A stretch of 64,000 nt of DNA from Aliidiomarina haloalkalitolerans. Its GTDB lineage: Bacteria; Pseudomonadota; Gammaproteobacteria; Enterobacterales; Alteromonadaceae. A model generated the notes under the pieces. The model ran no database searches. It was given only the letters and a program-made list of their open reading frames with translations, and was not told where the DNA came from. Each line of letters starts with the position of its first letter. The first letter of the stretch is position 1. Shown here piece after piece: positions 19,261 to 27,814 of the stretch. The stretch spans positions 124,001 to 188,000 of the forward strand of contig NZ_PIPI01000002.1 in NCBI RefSeq assembly GCF_003987315.1, given 5' to 3'. The position numbers and the translations under genes are program-made.

Positions 19261-20781
19261 ATGCACCTCATGATTTTACCGATACTCATTCCGCTATTTT
19301 TTGGTGCCTTGCTGACCGTATTGCATGCATTGAATATCAAAGATCAACGCGGGCTCAGCTTACTCGCAGCGAGCGCTCAAGTCGTTGTTGCTATCGTTTT
19401 GCTAAACCTAGCAATGGATGGCAATTACAGTGTTTACCAGCTCGGAAACTGGCAAGCACCTTTTGGTATCGTGTTGGTATTAGACCAACTCAGCGCTCTC
19501 ATGTTGGTGATGATCTCAACACTTAGCGTATTTTGCATTGCCTACGCCACGACCGGCCGCAAGAAGACGCACGACCAAGCTGGCGCGCACTTCCATGCAC
19601 TGATTCAGTTTCAGTTGCTCGGCTTGAATGGTGCGGTCCTAACTGGTGACATGTTCAACCTATTCGTCTTTTTTGAAATACTACTCATTGCATCATACGC
19701 CTTGCTCTTGCATGGCGGTGGTCGTGCCCGTAGTCGTGCAGGCCTGCGTTACGTCATTATCAACCTGGTCGGTTCGGCATTATTCCTCATCGCTTTAGGC
19801 GTACTTTACGGTATTACCGGTACCCTAAACATGGCCGACATGGCATTACGCATTAATGCTTTACCTGCGAGTGAGTTACCCTTTATTCACGCTGCGGGCG
19901 CGTTACTGCTCATCGTGTTTGGTATCAAAGCAGCCATGCTGCCGTTACTGTTCTGGTTACCGCGCGCGTATGCAGCCGCCGCAGCGCCGATAGCTGCGCT
20001 GTTCGCAATCATGACCAAAATTGGCATTTATGCCATTATTCGCGTGTTTTATTTGGTTTTTCAAAACGATACAGGTCTGAATGAACAAATTTTCCAATGG
20101 CTCTGGCCGCTTGCACTGGCAACACTAGCGTTTGGTGCTGTGGGCGCACTCGGTGCTTGGAGCTTGCGAGGCCTGACCGCATGGATGGTGATCGTTTCTG
20201 TTGGGACTCTATTAGCGAGCGTCGCTCAGCATTCACAGCCAAGCTTAGCTGCGGCCTTATTCTACTTACTGCACACAACATTACTCACCGCGGTCTTCTT
20301 TCTTTTGGCGGATATTTTTCACCACTACCGTCCAGGGCCACGCGACTACTTTGTCACCGGCCCGCGTAGCCAAGACCGAATTTTGCTGGGTGGCCTGTAT
20401 TTCATGGCAGCTGTGGCCTTTGCCGGCTTACCACCACTGTCTGGGTTTATCAGTAAGTTCTGGATTCTTCAGAGTACCAGTTCGCCTTGGGCTTATGCGT
20501 TATTCTGGCCAATCTTGCTGGTGTCGAGCCTGATTATTATCATTGCTTTAAGTCGTGGCGGAAGTGCACTTTTATGGCGGCAAAACAAACAGCCCGCCAC
20601 CACCGTGCGGGCTCCGCTATTAGCCACCGGTATTGTCATGACCATGCTACTCGGTAGCATACTCCTGAGTGTTTTTGCGCAACCGATTATGATGTTTACG
20701 CAAAGCACCGCAGCACAAATACTCGCACCTGAACGCTACATTGAAGCTGTATTAGGAGGCCTTACTGATGCAAACAACTAA
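19261..20781 (+). CDS. mrpD: Mrp antiporter subunit D
   Basis: 506 aa, about 14 helices, NuoM/N-like. The conserved Glu is visible in FNLFVFFEILLIASYALL (about residue 137) and the lysine helix in FGIKAAMLPLLFWLPRAYA (about 221). GAGGAG precedes the ATG. Its 3' end overlaps mrpE by 14 bases. With MrpA it forms the likely proton and sodium path of the complex. Confidence 0.95.
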   Translation: MHLMILPILIPLFFGALLTVLHALNIKDQRGLSLLAASAQVVVAIVLLNLAMDGNYSVYQLGNWQAPFGIVLVLDQLSALMLVMISTLSVFCIAYATTGRKKTHDQAGAHFHALIQFQLLGLNGAVLTGDMFNLFVFFEILLIASYALLLHGGGRARSRAGLRYVIINLVGSALFLIALGVLYGITGTLNMADMALRINALPASELPFIHAAGALLLIVFGIKAAMLPLLFWLPRAYAAAAAPIAALFAIMTKIGIYAIIRVFYLVFQNDTGLNEQIFQWLWPLALATLAFGAVGALGAWSLRGLTAWMVIVSVGTLLASVAQHSQPSLAAALFYLLHTTLLTAVFFLLADIFHHYRPGPRDYFVTGPRSQDRILLGGLYFMAAVAFAGLPPLSGFISKFWILQSTSSPWAYALFWPILLVSSLIIIIALSRGGSALLWRQNKQPATTVRAPLLATGIVMTMLLGSILLSVFAQPIMMFTQSTAAQILAPERYIEAVLGGLTDANN

Positions 20782-21277
20782 GCGTCACCCCAAAAAACTG
20801 CTGCCGCACCCGCGTTTTAGTATTTTCTTATTGGTGCTTTGGTTGCTCATGAATGAAAGTTTGGCTATTGCCCATATCGTGCTAGGTCTTGGTTTAGCCT
20901 GGATTATTCCGTTTAGCTCACAGCAATTTTGGCTCGAGCAATCAAGCGTACATCACCCGACCATGGTCGTTCGCTATGCTTGGCGTTTAGCGGTCGATAT
21001 CGCTCGTTCCAATGTTGCTGTGGCGATTCGCATTCTGCGCGGCGCCAAAGGCTTGCAGCCGGCGTTTATCGACTACCCACTGACTGTTCAACATGACTTT
21101 GCCATTACAATTTTGGCCAGTACGATTTCCCTCACCCCTGGCACCGTGTCTGCGCATATCAGTAAAGACAAAAAGCATTTACTCATTCATGTCTTACATT
21201 TAGACAATGAAGAACAGCTTCGACATGATATCTATACCCGCTACGAACAACCACTGAAGGAGATTTTCGAATGCTAG
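20768..21277 (+). CDS. mrpE: Mrp antiporter subunit E
   Basis: 169 aa MnhE-family protein: two N-terminal helices (LLVLWLLMNESLAIAHIVLG) followed by a cytoplasmic domain with AISIT-like residues (ILASTISLTPGTVSAHI), typical for MnhE. GGAGG lies inside the mrpD tail. It overlaps mrpF by 7 bases. Confidence 0.93.
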   Translation: MQTTKRHPKKLLPHPRFSIFLLVLWLLMNESLAIAHIVLGLGLAWIIPFSSQQFWLEQSSVHHPTMVVRYAWRLAVDIARSNVAVAIRILRGAKGLQPAFIDYPLTVQHDFAITILASTISLTPGTVSAHISKDKKHLLIHVLHLDNEEQLRHDIYTRYEQPLKEIFEC

Positions 21278-21540
21278 CTCACGCCGTGACCATCGCGCTG
21301 GCGCTATTCTCCATCGCGATCTTATTCACCCTATATCGACTCATTGTTGGTCCCGACGTGGTCGACCGCATTCTTGCCCTCGACACCATGGCGGTCAATC
21401 TCATCGCTGTCATTGTCCTCACCGGCATTCGCATGGGCAGTAATATTCTGTTTGAAGCAGCATTACTGATTGCCTTAATGGGTTTTGTCAGCACCGTCGC
21501 TTTAACGCGCTATTTAATGCGCGGCGATCTAATCGAGTAA
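21271..21540 (+). CDS. mrpF: Mrp antiporter subunit F
   Basis: 89 aa, three helices. The MnhF signature LYRLIVGPDVVDRILALDTM is present at about residues 21-40. AAGGAG precedes the ATG, which overlaps the end of mrpE. A small subunit needed for complex assembly in characterised Mrp systems. Confidence 0.95.
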   Translation: MLAHAVTIALALFSIAILFTLYRLIVGPDVVDRILALDTMAVNLIAVIVLTGIRMGSNILFEAALLIALMGFVSTVALTRYLMRGDLIE

Positions 21541-21547
21541 ACAGATT

Positions 21548-21874
21548 ATGATGATCTTAGAAGCAGTCATTAGTTTGTTCTTGGTGGTTGGCGCTTTAAT
21601 TGCGCTCATCGGCACGATTGGCCTTGCTCGCCTGCCGGACATTTATACCCGCTTACATGGCCCAGCCAAGGCCAGCACACTGGGCGTGGGTGCGACTTTA
21701 TTTGGCTCGTTCTTGTATTTTACCTTCTTTACCGAAGGCGTGAGTATGCAAGAAGCGTTGATCACCGCCTTCTTGTTTGTGACCGCACCGGTTAGCGCAA
21801 ACATGATCGCCAAAGCTGCCCTACACCGGCGGGTGAAGTGCAGCGAAAACACGCAAAATAAGCCGTTCGACTAG
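21548..21874 (+). CDS. mrpG: Mrp antiporter subunit G
   Basis: 108 aa, three helices, MnhG/PhaG family, recognised by GTIGLARLPDIYTRLHGPAKASTLG split over about residues 26-50. Last gene of the six-gene mrp operon (AB, C, D, E, F, G). Two ATG codons in tandem (21548, 21551); the ribosome site is weak and coupling to mrpF, 7 bases upstream, is likely. The stop codon is shared as CTAG with the convergent gene. Confidence 0.94.
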   Translation: MMILEAVISLFLVVGALIALIGTIGLARLPDIYTRLHGPAKASTLGVGATLFGSFLYFTFFTEGVSMQEALITAFLFVTAPVSANMIAKAALHRRVKCSENTQNKPFD

Positions 21875-22545
21875 TTTTTCTGCAAACTAATTTGCCAGGT
21901 GTAACGCGTCTGCTGCCACATTCGAGCAGCGACGGCAAAGTACAGGGACATGAACAGGGCAAAGAACCACTCGATTATGTTTTCGCCCTGCGACGCCCAA
22001 ATCACCCCACTCGTGTTAATCGCCAAACTGATCATCGCCAAAAGCCAACATACAGCAATAAACGACAGCTGCACTTGCATGAGTTTACGTAGCTTACTGA
22101 CTGCTTCGCCACCATACTTGTGCAGCGCATTAATCGACAACATCTGTGCAAGCACAGTACCAGCAAAATAAATGATCACCCCATGACGGCGCATAAAGCG
22201 ATTAAAGTCACCGTCGGTGCCGAGGTAGTTCACATAAAGAATTAAAAACAACGCACCAATGGCTCCAATCAGAAAAATAGCCTTGTGGCTGCGGCCTGTC
22301 AGCTGTTGCAACCAAATGCTCTGCAAGTACCAAAAGAGTACGAGCAACATCGCCAAGGGCATCATTAGCCCACGAAACAAGAAAATCGCGTCACCCATAC
22401 GAGCAGCCCGACTAATGGTGGTGCAGCCTTCTAAGTAGGGAATACAGACATGCGCAACGCCTTGGTAAAGCCCAATAAAATAAGCACCGTGCACGGCAAT
22501 AATCGGAATAATGAAAACGGTCCATGCCAGATGTTTCGGTTGCAT
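21871..22545 (-). CDS. Six-helix membrane protein, function unknown
   Basis: 224 aa with about six hydrophobic helices. Visible features: an N-terminal helix, then CIPYLEGCTTISRAAR (about 33-48), which with FLFRGLMMP recalls the Frag1/DRAM/Sfk1-type family (PF10277), and a GTDGDFNRFMRRHG loop. I can offer that family only as a tentative match. It is convergent with mrpG and shares its stop bases; nothing else ties it to the antiporter. Confidence 0.75.
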   Translation of the reverse strand: MQPKHLAWTVFIIPIIAVHGAYFIGLYQGVAHVCIPYLEGCTTISRAARMGDAIFLFRGLMMPLAMLLVLFWYLQSIWLQQLTGRSHKAIFLIGAIGALFLILYVNYLGTDGDFNRFMRRHGVIIYFAGTVLAQMLSINALHKYGGEAVSKLRKLMQVQLSFIAVCWLLAMISLAINTSGVIWASQGENIIEWFFALFMSLYFAVAARMWQQTRYTWQISLQKN

Positions 22546-22675
22546 AGAATGGCCTCATGTATAGCGCGTCAACAATTGAATAAATAATAACCAGTTCCAT
22601 CATCGATATTCAAATCGACACTGGTCATAAAGCACGCAACTAACTTAGGGTTCACTGTGTAGCGCTGATTTTCAC

Positions 22676-22704
22676 TAGACATTAAAGCGCAAATTCCCTA
22701 CAAT
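22676..22704 (+). promoter_or_regulatory. Promoter of tRNA-Arg
   Basis: TAGACA (22676-22681), a 17-base spacer and TACAAT (22699-22704), followed by a GC-rich discriminator CCCCGCC. One mismatch from consensus in each box; the GC-rich discriminator is typical of stringently controlled stable RNA promoters. The tRNA begins 28 bases after the -10. Confidence 0.75.
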
Positions 22705-22732
22705 CCCCGCCTGCATTTCAAGCACAGAATTT

Positions 22733-22809
<77 letters not shown>

Positions 22810-22818
22810 GTACAAAAG

Positions 22819-22843
22819 AAACCACCCTCGCGGTGGTTTTTTT
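22819..22843 (+). terminator. Intrinsic terminator after tRNA-Arg
   Basis: AAACCACC (22819-22826), a short loop, GGTGGTTT (22832-22839) and a run of T. Well placed ten bases after the CCA end. Confidence 0.85.
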
Positions 22844-22865
22844 GTGCTTGTGTGTCCGAAGGTGA

Positions 22866-22957
22866 GAACCTCTTCAGGTTCGACAAAACGGCAGGAAGCC
22901 GTTTTGGACGTGCGAGCAACGCGAGTGCGCCCGCAGGGTGAGCGCCATGGATGGCGC
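22866..22957 (+). other. Structured spacer between tRNA-Arg and its duplicated 3' end
   Basis: Three perfect hairpins in 92 bases: GAACCT-CTTC-AGGTTC (22866-22881), AAAACGGC-aggaa-GCCGTTTT (22885-22905) and GCGCCAT-GG-ATGGCGC (22942-22957). Open frames across it on both strands look like artefacts. It may be a structured RNA or a repeat-family insert; it lies after the terminator, so whether it is transcribed is unknown. Confidence 0.5.
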
Positions 22958-22962
22958 GAATC

Positions 22963-22981
22963 AATCCTCTCGGGCGCGCCA
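22963..22981 (+). repeat. 19-bp duplicate of the tRNA-Arg 3' end
   Basis: AATCCTCTCGGGCGCGCCA here is identical to the last 19 bases of the tRNA (22791-22809), including the CCA. The two copies are 172 bases apart start to start. Such copies mark integration sites at tRNA genes or rtT-type repeats like that of E. coli tyrT. Confidence 0.85.
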
Positions 22982-23016
22982 AAACGGCTGAGGCCCGATC
23001 TAATCCTTGGAAGTCA

Positions 23017-24330
23017 TCATCCGTGCAAAAATCGCGTAACTTTACCCAGACAAGTAAGTGTCCGCTCGGCGATTATTTCCCCGACCTCCTGATCAAAAAA
23101 CTCATTCGCTTCCCTGAGAGTCTTATTTAACGCTAACTCTATCTTTTCGTCTAAAGCAGTCATGATAGTTAGTGTTAGTTCCTCATCTATCCCCTGTTTT
23201 TTGCCATGCTCTGGCCAGTGTCTTGGTAGAATTTCGCTCCATTTGTAGTGGGTATTCTTGCTATGAACTTTCATTGCCATCTTTATTTTCTTTGGCTGGA
23301 TGTTCCCTTGCCCGAAATAGGGGTAAGCGCTCAACACATCATAGAAGGGCGTAAGTCGATACCCATTCTGATTGAGTGCAATACTGAAGTTCTTGCCATG
23401 CCCATCAATCGCGGCAAGCAACCAAAATACGATTTGCACCCGCAAAAATTCGAGCCTATCTTCATACGCGTTGCTTGAACCGGATAGCAAATCCATAACT
23501 TGCTGAGAGCTCGACCCACCCTTCTCTTCATATTTTGAGCCACTCACTTTCCCTAATGCCTGACAAATATCCTCCTGAGGAAGTCGGATAATAGCGTCTT
23601 CTTCGATTTTGCGATCAAAGCGCTCCACCACCAGTACCTTCTGGTCTTCAAATTGCTCAATGTTGCAGACGGCGACATTCATCCCCAAGTTTTTCATAAA
23701 CCTCTGGCAGAACCATTCGTTGTCTACACTCGAGGGTAAATCTATTCCTAGGCTTTCGTGATGAAGAATGGGTGGCTTGAATATATGTGTCGTTGGCGTC
23801 GAGCCGTGTGGTCGACACCACTTCCCATTCCACTGCGTGAGTGCGGTTTTTTCCTGAGCTCCAGCAAGAGAAATTCTGAAGTCGGAATCTGAGTGCATAC
23901 CCAGAATTTTTTCAAGGCGAGTTTCTCTAATCATTTGTGCCACTTCGTGTTCAGACAATGGCGTGAGTGACAGTGATGGCATTTCACCTGTCGCAGGCTC
24001 GTCTGTAAATGTAAGTGCACCGACACAGTCCTTTCCGACGCTAGCCAACAAATCGAAAGGTTTGGCGCTTTCTGCACCCAAGCGGTCTTTAATTTGCTCT
24101 CGGATAGCGGCTGAATCCGGCAGCAAATTATCAAAATAAGCATGAACAGCATCGTCCACTATTTCCGCACGTTGCATAGGTAAGCTGAGGGAGATAGCAC
24201 GAGACCCCTCCACTTCTAACCATTCTGGAGCGTACTTAAAGCTCATGCGCCCTTTCTTCAAGTACAACTTACCCACGGGAAATCCGTTCATGGAGCAATA
24301 GAGTGTTCGCGTATGTGATTTTCGGCCCAT
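23017..24330 (-). CDS. hipA: HipA-family serine/threonine kinase toxin
   Basis: 437 aa, nearly the length of E. coli HipA (440), whose known target is glutamyl-tRNA synthetase; phosphorylation there causes growth arrest and persistence. The layout is the same: an N-terminal subdomain with LPMQ-type and YFDNLLPDS segments, ISLAGAQEKTAL with the autophosphorylated Ser (154 here), VVERFDR, catalytic Asp309 in AAIDGHGKNFSI, and the Mg-binding Asp of FYDVLSAYP (331). All key residues are intact, so it should be an active kinase. The start overlaps the hipB stop (TAATG). The pair follows the tRNA 3'-end duplicate. Confidence 0.94.
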   Translation of the reverse strand: MGRKSHTRTLYCSMNGFPVGKLYLKKGRMSFKYAPEWLEVEGSRAISLSLPMQRAEIVDDAVHAYFDNLLPDSAAIREQIKDRLGAESAKPFDLLASVGKDCVGALTFTDEPATGEMPSLSLTPLSEHEVAQMIRETRLEKILGMHSDSDFRISLAGAQEKTALTQWNGKWCRPHGSTPTTHIFKPPILHHESLGIDLPSSVDNEWFCQRFMKNLGMNVAVCNIEQFEDQKVLVVERFDRKIEEDAIIRLPQEDICQALGKVSGSKYEEKGGSSSQQVMDLLSGSSNAYEDRLEFLRVQIVFWLLAAIDGHGKNFSIALNQNGYRLTPFYDVLSAYPYFGQGNIQPKKIKMAMKVHSKNTHYKWSEILPRHWPEHGKKQGIDEELTLTIMTALDEKIELALNKTLREANEFFDQEVGEIIAERTLTCLGKVTRFLHG

Positions 24331-24596
24331 TAGAACCCCAACGATTTTTTCGCGAGTGGCGTGTTCAGAGTGGCTACTTCATTCTTAAGCCGATTACCGA
24401 TACTAAATTCTAAATCAAGAGCCGCACATAGTTTGATAAGCATATCGACTGAGACCTTCTCAGGCTTCGTTTCATAGTTAGAAATATCTCTTTGATATAC
24501 GCCGATACGTAAAGCCAAATCGGCCTGAGTCCAGCTTTTGGACTTTCTGGTGTCTTTAATGATGGCGCCTAGATCTTTTGACGTGTTAATTTTCAT
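24330..24596 (-). CDS. hipB: HipB-family XRE antitoxin and autorepressor
   Basis: 88 aa, the same length as E. coli HipB, from the ATG at 24596, which has GAGG upstream; a longer frame to 24623 lacks a ribosome site and would run into operator DNA. The helix-turn-helix spans about residues 9-63 (WTQADLALRIGVYQRDISNYE). As in E. coli it should neutralise HipA and repress the operon through the three operator sites just upstream. The tail ends with KKSLGF. Confidence 0.93.
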   Translation of the reverse strand: MKINTSKDLGAIIKDTRKSKSWTQADLALRIGVYQRDISNYETKPEKVSVDMLIKLCAALDLEFSIGNRLKNEVATLNTPLAKKSLGF

Positions 24597-24606
24597 ATCA
24601 GCCTCG

Positions 24607-24624
24607 TATACCGAATTCTGCATA
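24607..24624 (-). promoter_or_regulatory. HipB operator site 3 (one mismatch)
   Basis: TATAC-N8-GCATA, one base off the inverted repeat of the other two sites. It lies 10 bases before the hipB start. Exactly 27 bases from the start of the next site. Confidence 0.6.
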
Positions 24625-24633
24625 AATATTAAA

Positions 24634-24651
24634 TATACGCATAAGTGTATA
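24634..24651 (-). promoter_or_regulatory. HipB operator site 2
   Basis: TATACGCATAAGTGTATA, a perfect TATAC-N8-GTATA inverted repeat with the same half-site length and spacing as the E. coli HipB operator TATCC-N8-GGATA. Confidence 0.8.
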
Positions 24652-24660
24652 AATCAATAT

Positions 24661-24678
24661 TATACATAAAGCAGTATA
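24661..24678 (-). promoter_or_regulatory. HipB operator site 1 overlapping the -10 box
   Basis: TATACATAAAGCAGTATA, a perfect TATAC-N8-GTATA inverted repeat. A minus-strand TATAAT (24659-24664) overlaps it, so a repressor bound here would block the promoter. No good -35 could be fixed. Confidence 0.8.
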
Positions 24679-24751
24679 AATCAAGTTTATCACTGATACT
24701 GACTGGCATTCATTGAAAACTTACATTGGTGAGATGACGCTAGAGTTCGTT

Positions 24752-25369
24752 CTAATATACTGCACCGTTAGAATATTTTTGATCACTCTGCTGTGCACAA
24801 GGCCCTTTCCACTGCTCTAGCTGCGCTTCGGTAACACCTTTTAATATGTACCTTCCTTTCGGGGTTAGAAATTCATACATAATAACCGTACCGTTGGTGA
24901 GCTCAATTTCACCGAACTCCTGATTGCCAATGGTAAGAACGTCACCGATACAGTAGAAGGCTTTTTCAATGCCCTTATCATCCCGCAGTTTTTCAGCATA
25001 ATATTCGAAAATTCCATCGAAGAAGCGATTAGTCGGAGAGAAAGCAACCCCAGGTGTGCATATTTGTGAGCGACTCGCGCATGCTTGATACCTAGTTGAT
25101 TCCGTCATTTGTCGCCAAACATAAACTGCGTCGAATGGTGTGTAGAAGTATGGACTCGAGTAATAATATAGGTCTATATACGGGGCAATTATGTAGTTTT
25201 TCCCTAGCACAGTTTGAAAAATCGTGTGACTTTCCAAAGTCACCGGTGCGAAACGTTGTTGCAGCCAAAATCGCGAACTATCCGCAAATTTAAACAGCAA
25301 ATTCGAAGCTAGAAATAGCAGATAAGCGATTACAACGAATGTCAAAAAAGGCGGTAACGGGTTCTTCAC
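24752..25369 (-). CDS. Membrane-anchored protein of unknown function
   Basis: 205 aa that I do not recognise. One N-terminal helix (FLTFVVIAYLLFLASNLLF, about residues 8-26) is followed by a soluble, probably periplasmic domain rich in Tyr and Phe (IDLYYYSSPYFYTPFDAVYVW) with four Cys (CASRSQIC, YCIG, PCAQQ), possibly disulphide-bonded. The second half could be beta-rich. It lies between hipB and the DnaJ-CTD-like gene, in a stretch without housekeeping genes. No ribosome site worth naming. Confidence 0.7.
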   Translation of the reverse strand: MKNPLPPFLTFVVIAYLLFLASNLLFKFADSSRFWLQQRFAPVTLESHTIFQTVLGKNYIIAPYIDLYYYSSPYFYTPFDAVYVWRQMTESTRYQACASRSQICTPGVAFSPTNRFFDGIFEYYAEKLRDDKGIEKAFYCIGDVLTIGNQEFGEIELTNGTVIMYEFLTPKGRYILKGVTEAQLEQWKGPCAQQSDQKYSNGAVY

Positions 25370-25619
25370 TTTATCAAGCTTCCTTGTGTTTCGTCCGCCA
25401 CGATCATCGAAGCCAGACTTGTCTGTTAGTTAAACTACACCAATGTTGGCATTATTCAAACTCCAAAGGATTCATGCACTCAGTGTGGATTATCAGAAGC
25501 ACAGCGTCTATGATTCCTTAGCTTGTGTCACCTGAATCTCTTCCGAGAGGTGTTTCACAAGAAATCGGCCCAGTGTGATGGCGGGCAATAGTCATTAACC
25601 GAAAAGTTACGAGGGTTCG

Positions 25620-26348
25620 ATGTCGATTCTAGGTGGTATCTGGAGGGCGGTTCTTTCTCTATTTCTGGTTGCAGCAACACTGAATTCTTGGCATCAGATT
25701 AGTTCTGAGCGAGAACTTGCTCATACCCAAATTGAAAAGTATCAACAACTTAAGACTAATTCTGTCGTTAAGCCAATCACGTTCAATTCGGAATATTTCT
25801 GGCGTGAAGTGTCTGACGGCCAAATCCGCTATGAGTTACATTTTGATTACCGTGACACACAAGGTCACGCACGCACGGGCATCGTTGCAACTTACTCGCT
25901 GCCGCAAGACTTTGATGACCAGCTTGTCCATTTCCTGAGCAACGATAGCCGCATTCATGCGCTCGACCTTGACCTGACCATTGCCGAAAAGACTGCTGAG
26001 TACGAAGAGAAAGTCAGTGATGCTTGGTTCAGTTTCGGGTTAATACTACTCATAACTTTGTTTTGTTTTGCGGGCATGTGGATGAGCCTCGGTCGCGTTC
26101 CGCGAACAGATTCAGACTTCCTCGCCCTTGATACTGAGCAAACGATAAAGTTACGCCGCAGCATAGCGCGTGCAGGTGGGAGTGTGCTTGTCACCACCCC
26201 GCGCGGCAAGCTGAGCTTGAAAATCCCGCCGGGTAGCTGCACTGGAAAGGTTCTACGTGTAAAAGGGCATGGGCACCAAAGCGATTTTGATGAGCGCGTG
26301 TTTGGTGATGCCTATTTTAAATTGCATGTGAGCCGCTGGCCCTGGTGA
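25620..26348 (+). CDS. Two-helix membrane protein with a DnaJ C-terminal-like domain
   Basis: 242 aa. Helix 1 (about 5-22), an extracytoplasmic loop of about 110 residues that resembles DUF3592 (a strand-rich FRYE-type layout with YELHFDYRDTQGHART), helix 2 (about 134-155), then a cytoplasmic tail. The tail, GGSVLVTTPRGKLSLKIPPG followed by GKVLRVKGHGH and GDAYFKLHV (about 188-238), reads like the second substrate-binding domain of DnaJ/CbpA. No J domain (HPD) or zinc finger is present. I infer a membrane-tethered client-binding or adaptor role; that is speculation. TGTCG follows an ACGAGGG ribosome site. Confidence 0.72.
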   Translation: MSILGGIWRAVLSLFLVAATLNSWHQISSERELAHTQIEKYQQLKTNSVVKPITFNSEYFWREVSDGQIRYELHFDYRDTQGHARTGIVATYSLPQDFDDQLVHFLSNDSRIHALDLDLTIAEKTAEYEEKVSDAWFSFGLILLITLFCFAGMWMSLGRVPRTDSDFLALDTEQTIKLRRSIARAGGSVLVTTPRGKLSLKIPPGSCTGKVLRVKGHGHQSDFDERVFGDAYFKLHVSRWPW

Positions 26349-26382
26349 TTGTTTTGACGCTGTTCAACAAACATAGCGCAAC

Positions 26383-26435
26383 AAAAAAGCCTCTCCTGAA
26401 TAATCCAACGCTGCATTTGTGGTTCTACTCAGGAG
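26383..26435 (-). terminator. Possible terminator of rhlE
   Basis: Read on the minus strand: CTCCTGA, a 29-base loop, TCAGGAG, then AGGC and six T. The loop is long, so efficiency is uncertain. Confidence 0.45.
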
Positions 26436-26446
26436 ATTACGAGAAA

Positions 26447-27646
26447 CTAAGCCCGTGGCTTGCGCCGCGGTGGCCGTTGCGCTTTTACCGGGGCTGGTGT
26501 TTTACCATTTAGCTCAACTTTCGCGAATCCGTCGAGTTGACGGCGCTCAATGGCCTGCCCAATTAGTTTTTCAATGGCTTTGAGCGCTTTAAATTCTTCG
26601 TCGGTGACTAATGAGATTGCATGGCCAACTTGCCCTGCGCGGCCGGTGCGGCCAATCCGATGTACATAGTCTTCGGCAACTTGCGGCAAGTCATAGTTAA
26701 TCACATACGGTAGTTTTTCAATATCGAGTCCGCGTGCGGCGATATCAGTAGCCACCAACACCTGTACATTACCCGCTTTGAAATCAGACAATGCTTTCGT
26801 GCGCGCGCCTTGGCTTTTGTTGCCATGAATGGCTGCGGCTAAAAAGCCGTCTTTATCAAGCTGTTTTACCAACCGGTTTGCGCCGTGTTTGGTGCGCGAA
26901 AAGACGATGACCTGTGGGAGATTCAAATTGCGCAGTAACTGCATGAGCATGCGCGGTTTTTCACTTTTCTGCGCAGCATACATAATCTGTTCAATTCGTT
27001 CCGCAGTTGTATTCGGTGGTGCCACGGAAATTTCGACTGGGCTATTTACTAAACTTTTTGCCAAGGTTCGAATGTCATTCGAAAACGTTGCCGAGAACAT
27101 TAAAGTTTGTCGCTTGGCTGGCAGAAACTTAATAATTTTCTTAATGTCGTGAATAAAACCCATGTCGAGCATGCGGTCTGCTTCGTCGAGCACTAACATC
27201 TCAAGGTTCGGGAAGCGAATGGCATTTTGCTGGTATAAGTCCAACAATCGCCCAGGTGTGGCCACGAGGATATCAACGCCTTTGCGCAGCTTCATCATTT
27301 GCGGGTTGATTTTCACGCCACCAAAAACCACTGCATAATTGAGCGGTAAATCGGCACCATAAGTGGCAACGCTCTCGCCGACTTGGGCAGCGAGCTCACG
27401 CGTTGGGGTTAAGATAAGAACCCGTGCTGTGTTGGCTTTCGCTCGCTCGCCATCTTTCAACATTTCTAAAATCGGTAACGTAAAACCAGCTGTTTTTCCT
27501 GTCCCTGTTTGCGCGGCAGCCATTACATCATTGCCTGCAAGTACTGCAGGAATGGCTTGGGCTTGAATGGGTGTAGGTTCGATATAACCTTGGCGGGTCA
27601 GGGCAGTAAGAATTTCTGGGCAAAGTCCGAGTTCAGCAAAAGTCAT
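26447..27646 (-). CDS. rhlE: DEAD-box RNA helicase RhlE
   Basis: 399 aa. The helicase core is complete: the Q motif with [32 protein letters not shown] (in [13 protein letters not shown]), SATF, then [20 protein letters not shown] and [10 protein letters not shown] in domain 2. RhlE-type features are [19 protein letters not shown] at the start and a short basic C-terminus (RPPRRKPRA). It unwinds RNA in ribosome assembly or cold adaptation. The ribosome site is weak. Confidence 0.9.
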   Translation of the reverse strand: MTFAELGLCPEILTALTRQGYIEPTPIQAQAIPAVLAGNDVMAAAQTGTGKTAGFTLPILEMLKDGERAKANTARVLILTPTRELAAQVGESVATYGADLPLNYAVVFGGVKINPQMMKLRKGVDILVATPGRLLDLYQQNAIRFPNLEMLVLDEADRMLDMGFIHDIKKIIKFLPAKRQTLMFSATFSNDIRTLAKSLVNSPVEISVAPPNTTAERIEQIMYAAQKSEKPRMLMQLLRNLNLPQVIVFSRTKHGANRLVKQLDKDGFLAAAIHGNKSQGARTKALSDFKAGNVQVLVATDIAARGLDIEKLPYVINYDLPQVAEDYVHRIGRTGRAGQVGHAISLVTDEEFKALKAIEKLIGQAIERRQLDGFAKVELNGKTPAPVKAQRPPRRKPRA

Positions 27647-27814
27647 GTATAAATTGGCATCTCAATAAGGGAAAGAACGCCTATTCTACCTCAGACCGCC
27701 CTATACCGCATTGTATTTAGCTGTTTAGCATAAAGACAAACGTGCGTTTTAATGCGAATGTCACACGATTCTGATAATCTTAACGAATTATTTTGAACGG
27801 ATAACGAAGCTTTT

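Noticed and set aside
22810-26348. A full integrative element inserted at tRNA-Arg
   Set aside because: No integrase, excisionase or mobility gene is present and the 19-bp repeat spans only 172 bases, so at most a scar is supported.
24330-26348. A new antiviral defence system formed by hipBA and the two membrane proteins
   Set aside because: hipBA is a normal toxin-antitoxin pair with its own promoter, the other genes are on different strands or separately spaced, and no defence effector domain is visible.
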